Shown here piece by piece: positions 33,195 through 44,697 of a stretch of 64,000 nt of DNA. The stretch lies in assembly GCA_003415625.1 (NCBI GenBank), contig PYIU01000001.1:2294001-2358000 (forward strand). Reading direction: 5' to 3'. Origin of the DNA: Aquanectria penicillioides. Taxonomy: Eukaryota; Ascomycota; Sordariomycetes; Hypocreales; Nectriaceae. The first letter of the stretch is position 1, and every line of letters begins with the position of its first letter. The translations under genes were made by a program, and so were the position numbers. Below the pieces are notes generated by a model. That model saw only the letters and a program-made list of their open reading frames with translations. It did not search any database and was not told the DNA's origin.

Positions 33195-34550
33195 CTACTC
33201 AGGCTTAGGCCGAGGGAGCATAGCCCTTGGGGGAGTGAGGCCGTCGGGCAGCTCAATGGTGTCCTCGTAGTAGGTTGGGTTCTTGCTGTGTTCCCACTCC
33301 TTGCGGATAGGCTCGTAGACCTTGCGGCCGTTGAAGGGGTGCTCGAGGTTGAGGTTGGGAGCCGGGTACTCCTTGTTGCCGCCAGCCGTGCTGAAGACAC
33401 CGGCGTACGAGTAGTTCCAGAACATGGTGTCGAACTTCTTCTCGCTCCACTTGCGGATCTTGTCGCCGGTCTTCTTTCCAACCCACTCGAAGACGTTGGC
33501 GCCGACATCCCACCGGCCGAGGGTGGGGAGGTCCCAGTTGGCAGAGACTGTCGAGAGCTCAGAGTAGTGGTTGTAGAAGCTGTCGTCGGTGGTGCCAATC
33601 AGGTGCTTGGGGACGGCGTCACCGAGTAGGATGCCGAGAATCTTGTTCTGCAGAGAGTAGGTTTCGTTCTCATCCCAGGTAACGAGGACAAGGGTGTTCT
33701 GCATGAAGTTCTTGTCGTTGAGAAGAGGCGCAAGGAACTCGCGGCACCAGACACCGGCAACGGTGATGGAGGTGTCGTGACCGTCGGAAGTCATGTTGGG
33801 GGTGATGAACATCCACTGGGGAAGCTTGTTCTCCTTGAGGTCCTTGTGGAACATGGATCGGGAGGTGTCAATCATGGACAGGTTCTTGATCTGGCTCAAG
33901 CGGCGTTCATCGCGAGTGATGACATCAGCAAGGACAGCAGGGTTGTGCTTGCGGACGTAGTCGTTGGCGCCAGTCTGCTGGTTGAGGTACTGGTAGCCCT
34001 CGAAACCAGTGTAAGGCTGGTCCTCCTGGTACATGGCCCAGGAGATGCCACAGCTCTCGAGAAGGTCGATGACGGTGGTGACATTCTCGTCGGCGCGGTT
34101 GAAGTTGTCGTTCTGCATGCCAAAGTAGTCACCAGTGATGGCGGCCAGGTAGTTGGGCTCGGAAGGGTGAGTGACACCAAAGTAGTTGGAGAGGGTCACG
34201 CCCTGCTTGGCGAACCAGGCAAAGTTGGCTTCACTCAGGGTCAATTGAGGTCTTCTTGAGTTATTGTCGAGGGATTGCGGTTACTCACGGTCACCAATGG
34301 CCTTGTCATAGTTCTGGTTCTCAAAGTAGATGATGGCAATGCGGTCAAAGGCCTTGCCCTTGACATCGCTAGTAGGGCTGCTGGTCTTGGCAGTAGCAGC
34401 CGCGGCAGCGACATCAGCCGAGGGAGTAGCAGTGTACTTGAGCTCCCAGTCGACGCTGCTGCTGGAGCTCTTGTGGTTCTTCTTGTCCTCGTGGGGGAGG
34501 CCTAGAGCGAGACCGGCAACGGCCAGGACGGTGGCGGCTTGAAACAACAT
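33195..34550 (-). CDS. Secreted acid phosphatase/phosphoesterase
   Basis: Extracellular phosphate-releasing enzyme of the phosphoesterase family that includes Aspergillus PhoA-type acid phosphatases and phospholipase C-like proteins. Exon 1, 34550-34285, encodes a signal peptide (MLFQAATVLAVAGLALG) and the strand AFDRIAIIYFENQNYDKAIGD with the metal-ligand Glu-Asn. The donor is GTAACC at 34284; two acceptors keep the frame, giving exon 2 from 34251 (440 residues) or 34233 (434 residues). Downstream are NYFGVTHPSEPNYLAAITGD, MFITPNMTSDGHD and LVLVTWDENE, the metal-binding core. The gene starts 678 bp from the divergent multicopper oxidase. Secretion and phosphate control are inferred from the family. 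Confidence 0.9.
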
Positions 34551-35227
34551 TTTCCGGAGCGGTTGGACTGATCGTTGAATTGTAGCTTAGACGGTGGTGC
34601 GAGCTGCCAAGAACAAGTCCCGAACCACGGAGAATATGAGCTTGATATCAATTCCGTCAGACCATCGTCGTCCTACTTCCTAGGTCCTCTGAGCAATGGC
34701 GGAGCCACCGAGCACGACATGCCTGTGGACATGCTTGCAGACATGCCTGCAGACGCATATGCATGGGAGTCCGCGCATAGCTCCCGACCAACTCCACCCC
34801 TCGGTGACTAGAAATTCCCAAGGTGCTGGGCAGAACGCAATTGACAGTTCAGACGAGGATCACCCTTCCTTTGGGAAAGCCCCAATGCAACGAGAATCCC
34901 AAGCACGTGTGTTAGAGGATCGAGGCAGACGAGGTGAAACGCGCGGCGGGCCTGTGCCGACGCTGCCGATTGATCCGGCGTGTAGATGTGAAGATCCCTC
35001 CTCCACCGTAATGCGACCGAACCGTCAGCACGTTTAGGCCCGGGGTGCGCACGAAGGATCCGATGCGCCCAATGAAAGCTGAGATGATTATTTCGGCCTG
35101 TTTTTTGCCTTGCCTTGGGGAGGAGGCAGGTTCAGCTTCGTCATCTTTCCATCGGCTCGATCAAGGCAGCTTGTTGAATAGTGCGCCCATGTAAGTGTGT
35201 GTTTTCCTGCGGAACAGCAACGATGCC
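34551..35227. promoter_or_regulatory. Bidirectional promoter, phosphatase/multicopper oxidase
   Basis: A 677 bp spacer between divergent starts. It contains imperfect short repeats built on ACATGCCTGCAGAC near 34730-34760. CACGTG-type sites would be of interest for phosphate control: a CACGTG hexamer is present near 34903-34908. Confidence 0.45.
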
Positions 35228-37350
35228 ATGGATGCGGCAAACGCGACACGCGCAGTGGCTCACGGTGGCCCATCATGGGAGCTGGGAAACCAGCATTTGA
35301 TTGCAGCAATGACAAGTGAAACCGACCATGCAATGAGCTCGACAGACGAAGATTGCGACCTGGAAGAGCAACCATTCCTCCAGGGCGATGACTTCTCTCA
35401 AACTCGGGACGAGAAGCTCCCCGCGGCATCGTTTTGGAGTCTCCGTCAAATTCTCTTGTTCGGAGTTCTCGTTGTCGTCTCGCTGCTTGGACTATCTGGA
35501 ATAGCCATCGGCTTCGTGCCAGCAACTGTGCCTGACGCTCATGACGGCGGTGAAAAAGCTGAGGATCATCAGCCAGAGCCGTCCAAGGCGCCAGACACCG
35601 TCTATTACAACGAAGATATCCCCGCGAACCCAACGCTTCGTGACCCCAATCAGTATATCCTCTCTCCTTCGTGGGACCCCAACGCGGCTCCAACGATCAG
35701 AGAATACAACTGGACCATTGTCGAGGGTTCGCTCAACCCGGACGGCGTGTACCGCCTCATGATCCTCATCAACAACCAATACCCGGGACCCTTGGTTGAA
35801 TGCAACGAGGGCGACACCATCATTGTCCATGTCAACAACCAAGCGACCAATGCGACAGCTATCCACTTCCACGGCCTATTCCAGAATGGCACCAACGCCA
35901 TGGACGGCACTGTTGGAATCACGAACTGCGCCATAGCTCCAAAGACGTCCTTTACATATCGCTTTGACATTCTAAACCAGGCTGGAACGTACTGGTACCA
36001 CGCACATCATAGTGCCCAGGCTTCAGACGGCCTGCTTGGCCCCATGATTATTCACACGCCCAAGGAGCGAGAGCTCCAGAAGTTAGACTACGCGACCGAC
36101 CGCATTGTCATGGTGCAGGACCACTACCACAATCTGACGTCGGAGCTTCTGATGGAATATCTAGCCCCTGACCAGGAGAATAACGAGCCTGTGCCAGACA
36201 ATGCGCTGATAAACGGCCGCGGAGTCCGCGACTGCGCCGACTTCGAAGGCTGGCCATGCGACACCAGTAAAGTCTCAACGCCAACACTGGACCTCGAGGC
36301 TGGGAAGCGGCACAGGCTGCGCATCATCAATGTTGGCGCCTTTGCCGAATTTTCGATCCAGTTTGATGAGCACAGCTTCCATGTGACGGAAGTCGATGGC
36401 GTCGATGTCCATCCCGAGCCGTTCCATCGGCTGAACATCTTGCCCGCACAGCGATACAGCGTCATAGTAGAGACAAACCTAACGACAGCCTCGACATTTT
36501 GGATGCGAGCTCGCATGGTTACGCATTGCTTTTTGAAGGAGAATAAGTACCTCAAATCAGAAATTAGGACCATCATGCGGTACACGACTCCAGGTGCGAA
36601 GCTCACGCTGGATGAGCCAAAGAGCAAAGACTGGCCGGAAGCGATTGAAGTCATCTGCCGCGATCTAAATGTCAGCGCTCTTCATCCCGTGGAGGCCATC
36701 TCCCCGCCTCCTGCCGACGACTTTGTGTATCTCCGCGCCAACTTTGAGATTGGCGCATGGCGGTTAGCAAGAGGGTTCTTCAACGAGTCGAGCTTCAAAG
36801 GCAACGCGACGCACCCATCTCTACATCGTTACTTGGACTCGGATCCTAAACTCAAAACGCTACAGGCTCCGCTTGGAGTCAATGAGGCAGCCTTTGATCG
36901 TAAGAAGGAGCTTGTCCTTCAAACAACGGGTATCCGCACCGTCGACATCTCCATCAGTAACTTTGATGACGGCGCGCATCCCTTCCACCTCCACGGGCAT
37001 CACTTGTTCATCCTCGCCCAGGGATCTACGGGATACCCGCCTCCCCTCAAGAAATTCCGGCGTACCTGGAGAAGCACGGCTCGTTAGAGAACCCTCTGCG
37101 ACGAGATACCGTTACTGTAGAAGGCTACGCCTGGGCGATTGTCCGCGTAGTCCTGGATAACCCTGGCATGTGGGCATTCCACTGCCACAACACGTGGCAT
37201 GCGGAATCGGGCATGTTAATGCAGATGCTTGTTCGCGCCGATGTAATGAATGATTGGAAGGTCGATCCAGAGCAGAGAGATATGTGCACGCGAAAGGGTG
37301 TTGAGACGGGACTACGCCCGGATGACAGCATATGGTTTGGCACATTTTGA
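35228..37350 (+). CDS. N-terminally anchored multicopper oxidase (laccase/ferroxidase-like), one frame slip
   Basis: Four-copper oxidase reducing O2 to water while oxidising phenols or metal ions. About 707 residues from 35228 (680 from the alternative ATG 35309). An acidic cytosolic N-terminus is followed by one transmembrane helix (ILLFGVLVVVSLLGLSGIAIGFV), so the catalytic part faces outside. Copper motifs: AIHFHGLFQNGT, WYHAHHSAQ, HPFHLHGHHLF and HCHNTWHAESGM, the last with an axial Met-type position. N-glycosylation sites are frequent. The frame stops at 37085-37087, but the required C-terminal copper motif continues in another frame from the C run 37043-37046; one extra C gives PPPPQEIPAYLEKHGSLENP and an intact end at 37350. 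No intron explains it. Probable sequence error; otherwise a recent null allele. Confidence 0.88.
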
Positions 37351-37923
37351 AGCAGAGACACCAGCGAAGACTCGGGTTTGCAAGCTTGTATCCATGAAAT
37401 GAATATCGTCGACAACTATTTATAACTACTTCTATTGATTCTTGGCGCCAAGAGAGTCGCGTGACAGATTTCCACCCGCCGGCGATCCTACTGCAACTAA
37501 ACATGTAGGGTAAGGTTTCCATATGAGGCGAAGAAAGACGTTGTCAATCTGGGATTATGTGTGTAGCTCGCTCGGACAACCACACAGGTTGGCGAATTTC
37601 GGATACTTACAACCCTTCCTAGCCTATCTAATCAGCATAATGTCAATTGTGACAAGCACTCAGTTTCTGTGCTTATTCTTAGGTTAACCAAAAGCTTAAA
37701 GCCTATTCTAGAGCGGCGTTGTAAGAAAGAAAATACAGTTGGCCACCGGAAGGATCCCGAATGCGGCACTGGCCGATGTCACTCTCCGGTAGCGCCGTTA
37801 ACTCCGGCCCCCCACTCACCATCTCACCTCTACCCCGGAGCTGCAATCCAGCATGGCGTAGATCAACGACGAATGATTCATACCACCGCAGTGCTTCGCT
37901 GCGTATCGCAATCCAATCCAACC
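37351..37923. other. Intergenic
   Basis: About 570 bp between two plus-strand genes; 3' flank of the oxidase and promoter of the next regulator. No feature recognised. Confidence 0.35.
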
Positions 37924-39556
37924 ATGGGGTTTGAGTTTGTCGATAACTCTTCCATTGACGGCGCCACGAGGAAGCGGATCCGCAGCCATGCGGCCATGGG
38001 CAAGAATGCAGGGAGGACTCTCACCCGCCCGTCAAGGAAGAAGGCCCAGGCTCCAAAGACGACGACTGGAACCGCGCTTGTTCAGCTCCCCAAGGGTGTC
38101 CAGGATGCATACGAATTGAAGAGAGGCCATATGATGGTTCCACCCGTTGCACGCCAGATTGAGGATGGGCTCAGTTTCCCCGTGCAACTGGCCTCAGACT
38201 CTAGGCGTCTTGCCCGAAGAGGTAAACATGCTCTCCCAAAAGGGCCACCACTTATCAAGGGCATTCTTGTTAATTTGCATTGGATTCCTAGTATTTTATT
38301 TCCTTAGTGGCCCTCGGTTTGCGCCTGAGCTATCAAGCTCGGTGGACAGCGGTAGCGGGGATGTCTCCATTTGGGTTCAATACATGCTCTTGGATGAAGC
38401 ATGTGCGTCCATCCCTCACTCTCTTCATTGATTCGAGGTTTCCTAACATAAATTTCTAGATTTCCATTGCACCATAGCCACTGCCATCATGGCGATGAAT
38501 AGCATTTTTTGTGAACAAGAGCGACCAGCCGATGGGATCCGTCACTTATCACGCACCTTTCAACTCATCCATGAGCGCCTAGCCGCAACCGACAAGGTTT
38601 CAGACGAGACTATCGCTTCTGTGGTTTGTATGTCTCAATATGAGCGCCACCAAGGGCAATATGAGAGAGGCTTTGTCCATATCCACGGATTGCAGCGGAT
38701 GGTTGAATTGCGGGGCGGAATCACAGAGTTGGCAAAAACACGGCCAAACATAACCCAAAAAGTATTTAGGTATGCTATAACCCAGGCTTCTATAAACTTA
38801 ATTTTTTATTCTAATATTTATTACAGAGTTGATCTCGAATTCGCTACGCAGCTAGGCACAGCGACACGCTTTAATATTGACGATGTTGAAGTTGGCAGCA
38901 GGGCAATGTTTGGCCACAATCGATGCAAAAGAAAAGGCGTCCAACCCGTTTTTCTTAACCTTGAGATGAAACTTTTTAAGAAATTAAAAAATTCTCTCAG
39001 GGATCTTTTTCTCGACATCAGACATATTGGATCTCTAATCAATGATTCCGGAGCGAAGCGACAACCCAAGGTGAATTCGTACGAGTTTCACGATATGCTG
39101 ATCTTACTCGGCTACCGTCTCATTTCCATAAATCCCCTTTGTGGAAACAAGCTTACCAAGGAGCTGGAACGTCGTGTCCACCTAGGGTTGGCTGCCTTTT
39201 TGATGAATTTCTTCAGGGGCCTAGATCGAAAGATATGCAAGAACCCGCTTCTGTACCAATTAACTCGTACTGCGATTGAGACTCATTGTAGTGAAAAGGA
39301 AGAAGACCAGAAAGCTTTATTATGGGTGATTTTTATGGGCAGGTCATCCATCTTCGAGGAAGATGATGATGAGTGGTTGCGGCCGAAGGCGAAGCAAATC
39401 ATAGTTGACCTTGATCTTCACAGCTGGGAAGTGACCCAGCAATCACTTGTAATATTTCCCTGGGCCGACACTATTCACAATGCTTCAAGTCGAAAACTTT
39501 GGGAAGAAAGCTATTGCTATCGGGAGCCTTTAGTCACGGAATTAATAAGTACATAG
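37924..39556 (+). CDS. Fungal regulator-like protein without zinc cluster
   Basis: A 482-residue protein resembling Fungal_trans_2-type regulators that begin with the conserved F-x-x-DNSS...RKRIRSHAAMGKNAGRT block instead of a zinc cluster. Exons 37924-38221, 38292-38402, 38460-38769 and 38827-39556. Splices produce GPRFAPELSSSVDSGSG and MLLDEAYFHCTIATAIMAMN in frame; the last intron (38770-38826) is a multiple of three, so the ORF looks longer than it is. Conserved helix signals include IHERLAATDKVSDETIASVV and YERGFVHIHGLQRMVELRGG. It has basic patches at the N-terminus (SRKKAQAPK) but no visible DNA-binding cysteines; it may act as a co-regulator. The downstream intergenic part is AT-rich. 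Confidence 0.75.
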
Positions 39557-40116
39557 TTGAAATATGAATTGTGATGCAATCAAGCTGAGTACTTACTCGA
39601 ACGAATTGGGTTGTGCGCCATCCACAAATAAAATCCTTCGAAGCAACTCTATGATTCTCAAAATAGCCCGAAATCTTAAATCTAGTCAAATCAAGCTTCA
39701 AATATCGGTAAGCTAAGGTTGGTATGCAACTGAGAAAGCAGACTAAAGATGCAAAGAAAATCATGCGCAAATAGGTATATAGGTATATCAAATCCTTAGC
39801 TACGGAGTCTTGTCTACTGATAGCTTCTAATTCTAAATCTGTGGTAAATAAAAGTATGAAGACGATGACAGATGACAGTTGATTAGTTTACTAACCCCAA
39901 TCATCTTTTCAGACTTTCAAATGAGCAGAGGACAAACAATGATATATTCACAACAAATCTAGATTTATGATTCCATTCAAAAAAAAAAAAAACATCAATT
40001 TATATCTACTAGTTGATTGAGACAGAAGTGAATGCTGAAAACAACAGGTACTCTCAAATTTACTTCCGTTGTGGCCAACCATACCATTCCTTCAACACTT
40101 CGCCAAGAGGGCATAT
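39557..40116. other. Convergent AT-rich intergenic
   Basis: 560 bp of AT-rich sequence with an A run at about 39980-39991, between convergent genes. No gene seen; the 85-codon minus ORF is motif-free. Confidence 0.4.
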
Positions 40117-41235
40117 TCACTCTTTCATGAGCTTGCTCACGCAGCCAGGTTCAGCGGACTCTAATTCCTTAGAAACCAACGCCCAGATATGCTTCTGCCA
40201 CTTCTGGCCTTGCTCATCCTTTGCCCAGCCAGGAACTTTCTCCCTGCAACGTATCTCTGTTAGCGCTTTGGGGCTTGGCATGAAGGAATTATGGTCACTC
40301 ACTCGGCAATCTCGCAAGAATCCAAGAGGCAACCGTGGCTCTCCTCTCCAGCGACTACGCCAGAAAGGAGGGTGCGGCTTCCATCCTCAGCAGTTCTTCC
40401 ATACATTTCATGCTGCTCCTTGATTGAATCTTTGAAAGACTGTGGGGCGTTGCGGCTGAGCTCAGTCTTGCATAGTCCGGGGCAAATGAGGTTCATAATA
40501 ACTCCTGTGCGGGACACGGGGAGCAGACTAGATAGTTCTCGGACTGAAAAGGTCTCAAGGAGCTTAGACATGGGGTATCTAGATGATAATATGTCAGCTA
40601 CTTCTCGTCTTCTTTTTGTCTCAGACGGGTTCGCTTTTTGTTTCTTACGTTTTCAACAAGACAAAGTCTTCGCTATCAGCCTTAGTCAAGGGGTTTTCCT
40701 GTATCTTCTCAAAATCGGCCTTGACATCGAAACCGACCCTGCTAGTAACGAAAACAAGACGAGGAGTGGTTCCATATTTCTTCGCATCCTCGCTCAGTTT
40801 GGGGATCAAGAGCACTCCTAGCAGCAACGTGCTCAAAACATTGACAGTAAAGGGTGTGAGATAACCCTCCGAGATAGAACGCTCAGCCATGGCGACGGCG
40901 GCGTTTTCAATCACCGCATCGATTCTTTCCAGCTCCGAAATAGCCTTGTTTGCAAAGGCCTTGACAGAATCATAGCTTGACAAATCGAGAGCCCACACCA
41001 CAGCAACGTTTGTCTTGCCGGTGGCTTCTTCAATCTTCGATTTAGCTGCCTCACCAGCGCTGACATTGCGAACTGCAAGAATAACCTTTGCAGCACCCAG
41101 TTCAACCAGATGCTTAGCAGCTTCAAAGCCGAGACCAGTATTGGCTCCCGTCACAATGAATGTTCGACCAGTTGTATTCTCAACATTGCTGAGGAGCGGA
41201 AGACCACGGCGTTGGTTGGGAACATCTGCAGACAT
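40117..41235 (-). CDS. Short-chain dehydrogenase (retinol dehydrogenase-like fungal SDR)
   Basis: Oxidoreductase of 329 residues. Exons 41235-40649, 40578-40303 and 40243-40117. The cofactor motif is TGANTGLGFEAAKHL, followed by AVRN. The central strand has ENAAVAM where most SDRs have NNAG. LVFVTSRVGF provides the Ser. The catalytic Tyr-x-x-x-Lys (YPMSK) is made across the first splice, which confirms the intron 40579-40648. The last exon is short and basic (KWQKHIWALV). The family commonly occurs in secondary-metabolism clusters and acts on ketone or alcohol groups; the exact substrate is unknown. A LaeA-like methyltransferase lies upstream on the same strand. Confidence 0.87.
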
Positions 41236-42241
41236 GATGGGTATAAAACAACAGTTTGTCAAATGAAAAGAAGATAATGGGGTTGAATTTTAGGCCACAA
41301 AATGATTCTCTCAGTGTTGAACTTGGTACTTCCAATTGACACTGTTCCAATGACTACGGTGGAATATATCGTTCTTATAGTCTGACTATAACGAATTACA
41401 TCACACACGACGGCCGGGGTTTACGGATTTCACGGCCTTGATTTTCTAACCCGAATGCATGGCAAATGGAGAACTGGCAAAAGCGGAGTCCATGTTTCGG
41501 TTCTGTCTGGATGTTCACTGCGAGGGCACGATGGAACATTCTGAAATAGAGTCATGTCGACCCACGATTCGACTCCGCACCCAATAGAAGAGGGATTTCC
41601 TATTCGGGATGCAGACCGGCATAGAAATATTCTTCGGACTATATCCATTATCTCCGTCCCGACGCCGGTATCTCGCAAAGATAATGTCCTCCGGTGAAGT
41701 CAAATCTTGCGATGGCTCGTCCGGTCCCACTTCTCCTTGAGAGCGACCAACAGGAGAGCGGCTTCTTAAAGCGGGATAGCGCTGAGCAACCGAGTTGCTG
41801 AGAGAAAGCAAAGCAGGGGGAAACGTACTACCACAGGCAGGCCCAGAATCAGCGACAATGAGTTATGTGATTTTCAGTTGAATAAATGCGCCATGTTGCA
41901 CAAATTAATCCGATGCGTCAGAATCTTCAAGGCTTATTCCAAAACCAACAGGTGCACAGCACTCTAATAAGTCTGCCCCATACGAGCAACACCGCATCGG
42001 CTATCCTGACTATAAACTATGACCAGTACTTAAAACCAAAAGAGTACTCGAACTTGGGTCCTAGGTTTCTCATCTTCCAGTATAGCCATGTCGTGGTAGA
42101 CAACAAATTCCACTAGAGGCCACAGCTCATGAGAGAGAGGATGTTAAGTCTCGGTCTGTCTTTTAACAGAGTTTGATGACCTCCGAAAGGATATTCTATC
42201 CAAATACCTGATTCGTAAAATTCATGATCTGCGGCCATAAA
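41236..42241. other. Intergenic, no gene seen
   Basis: About 1 kb; promoter of the SDR and 3' flank of the methyltransferase gene. Small ORFs on both strands have no motifs. Confidence 0.4.
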
Positions 42242-43765
42242 TCATTCCGGTTTTCGTCCCCAAATAAAGTATACAGGGAGATAGAGGTGGATGCTTGGGT
42301 CTTCGAGATCGCCATGCACCTTGGTTATAAAGGTCTGGATTTCAATTTTGGACCAGCCAAGCACGCGGGAGAAAACTCCAGGGGTGTAGGAAGTGACCGC
42401 TTGGGCCTCCTGAAAAGCTTGATACTTGCCAATCTCCTTGTATATTGGATCCTTGGGCCACTCGCCAATGGGGACCTTTTTTTTCGTGTCAACAATAGTA
42501 TCCTATCCCATAGCATCAATGTTCCGAGCACAAACCTTGAAAATTTTCTGCTGAACGTCGACAAAACCGGCATCTTGCATCTTCTTCTTCCACATAATAG
42601 TGCTGTCCAAAGGCTTTCCGAACTTGGTGGCCCCCTCGCAAATAGTCTTCATCCACCGTGTGGCGCTTTCGGCTTTTCTGATGGAGTCATCATCCGATTT
42701 GAACTGCGGGTGGACAGCCTGCATCTCGAGATATCCGCCGGGTGCCAAGTGTTTAAACGCCCGCTGGAAAAATCGAACCTCATCGCCGATGCAGCCTCCC
42801 AATTCTCGAGCATGGATAAAATCAAACTTCTCATGGTAGAGCCAATCGGATTCAAAATCATCGACTTCAAATGCGCAGTTGTCAGGTGTCCTGCGACGAG
42901 ATTAGTTCCATACAACTCGGCAACAAGAGGGACATATGTACCACTTGGGCTGGATAGGGCTCAAGTCGGTACCAAGGACAGTAGATGAAGGATATTGACT
43001 AGCAGGATCTAGTGCATTAGTAATAGAACCTTGCTGCAAGAGCGCATCGATATGGTAAAGTCTCACTCGGCAAAGTCCATTGCCCAGATACCAGTGCCAG
43101 TACCGAGATCAAGCACGCGTTGAGGCTTTCCGCCGATGGGCGCAAGGTGAAGCTTGCCACGAGTTGTAAGACAATAGATGTGGTGTCCCAAGTCCATTCG
43201 GTCTTGCTCATCATCGTCATTGGGCTTTGATGCATTGCATGAGTTTTTTTGAGGCCAAACGAGGCAGACAAGTGCATTGATACTTACGACTAGATATGCT
43301 CCTTCACGGAACGCATGATAGCGGCGTCCGTTCTGTAGTGCTGTAAGCGCAATGGACGATGACGACTTGCTCAAAGGATTCTGACCTCGTATGTACATGG
43401 GCCTCGTTAGTGGAATGTTAGCACGATCATGCTAGGCGTCGGCAGACATGGCATACTTATAATTCATGAGGCTAGAGCTGATAGACATCGGGTAGTGAGA
43501 CGAACGGCCTTCCCTGCCAGAGACTGTTAGTCATGACACGGCGGGATCAATGGCAAATCTCACGAGACTAGGGTCGAGTCGTTACCAATCGAGACGGCAT
43601 CCTGAAAGCCGTCAGCGCTGCTGTTGACCCCTCGGTCTGCCTCTAGTTCCTGACCTCGGCCTGTAGGGGATTCTGGTCAAGCACATTCTGCAACTCAGCC
43701 GTCGACGCGGCCCGGATGACCTCAGCGTGCGTCTGCGTCTGTTCCTGATCCTTTGGTTCAGTCAT
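42242..43765 (-). CDS. LaeA-like SAM-dependent methyltransferase
   Basis: Class I methyltransferase of the large fungal LaeA-like family; some members control secondary metabolism, others modify small molecules. Several short exons. The proposed start is ATG 43765 (MTEPKDQEQ), though an N-terminal extension is open further upstream. The SAM-binding core is VLDLGTGTGIWAMDFAE (motif I), then YPSSTVLGTDLSPIQP, VDDFESDWLYHEKFDFIHAR, and motif LAPGGYLEMQ. The usual NGRRYHAFREGAYL and PNDDDEQDRMDL block precedes motif I. The end is FIWGRKPE with the stop at 42242-42244. Exon joins around 43270-43640 are my reading and only partly certain. Orthology to true LaeA cannot be judged here. Confidence 0.85.
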
Positions 43766-44697
43766 TTGTGCAAAGCCCCCACGAAAAGTGCCCTTAAAAG
43801 TCACGGAATGGTGTCTTAAAGAGGAACTGTTGGTCGTTTTCTCGGAAGCTTGACTTCCCCACCCCCACCTCCAGCTTTTTATCTCACCTGCTGTCAGCCC
43901 ACACTGGTTCTGACTCGAGTCCAAAAGCGGGCCACGTGTTTACATTCCGAAAAGGACCAGGGTCGATCGCCAAACCCACCAAAAAGTAACTCTCGTGTAC
44001 TATGTAGGCTCGGATTGCATTCCTACGCCAATAGGGAGAAGATCCGCAGGAGCCACTGGGTTTCTTGAGGCACGGGGTGGCACAGAGAGCGCGTCCTCAC
44101 ATGACTGAACCAACTCCAACAAATATGGCCAGCGAATCATGTCTTGACGCAAATTCCTTGCCCATACCCTCTCAAAATATCCACGGCGACCTACCAATGA
44201 TATAGTTCCTGGGCTCGTTTATATGCATGCTTGTGTGGTCCCTGTTCGGGTACCCGACGAACTGGAGTTAGCCTCACAAACGACGGTCCCTTCGGGGAAC
44301 GTGCCGGTTACAGCAGATTGATCCAGGATAGTCGGAGCCAGGGTACGATTACGGAAGCCTCTTTGACCACATCGAGTTTAATGTGCAAGTACGAAAATGT
44401 TGGCATTATCGCTCTAGTCGATATTAAACATCTCGATTTAAACAAAGGAAACTCGACAATTCCAGGTTCAGCGAATTGTATCAGCGGCGACGAAAAGGAG
44501 GGGTTGATATCCCAACACACACCGCTCTCCACATTGGGAAGCTGTCAGGATTTTATCAGAAATCCGAGTATGCTTGCATCCCCGGAATGGTTATATGGAG
44601 TCAAGTCAACATCTATCGTTGACAGTGTATCTATTTAAAATAACTCTCCCTAGTCAGGTAGGGTATCCACTGCACCACGGCTCCAATCTTTTTAGTC
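43766..44697. other. Intergenic
   Basis: About 930 bp between minus-strand genes, holding the methyltransferase promoter. The 135-codon plus ORF (44231-44638) and others lack motifs. Confidence 0.35.

Noticed and set aside
33288..34542. Long Val/Ala-rich plus-strand ORFs opposite the acid phosphatase
   Set aside because: Mirror frames of a GC-biased coding strand; the minus-strand product is clear.
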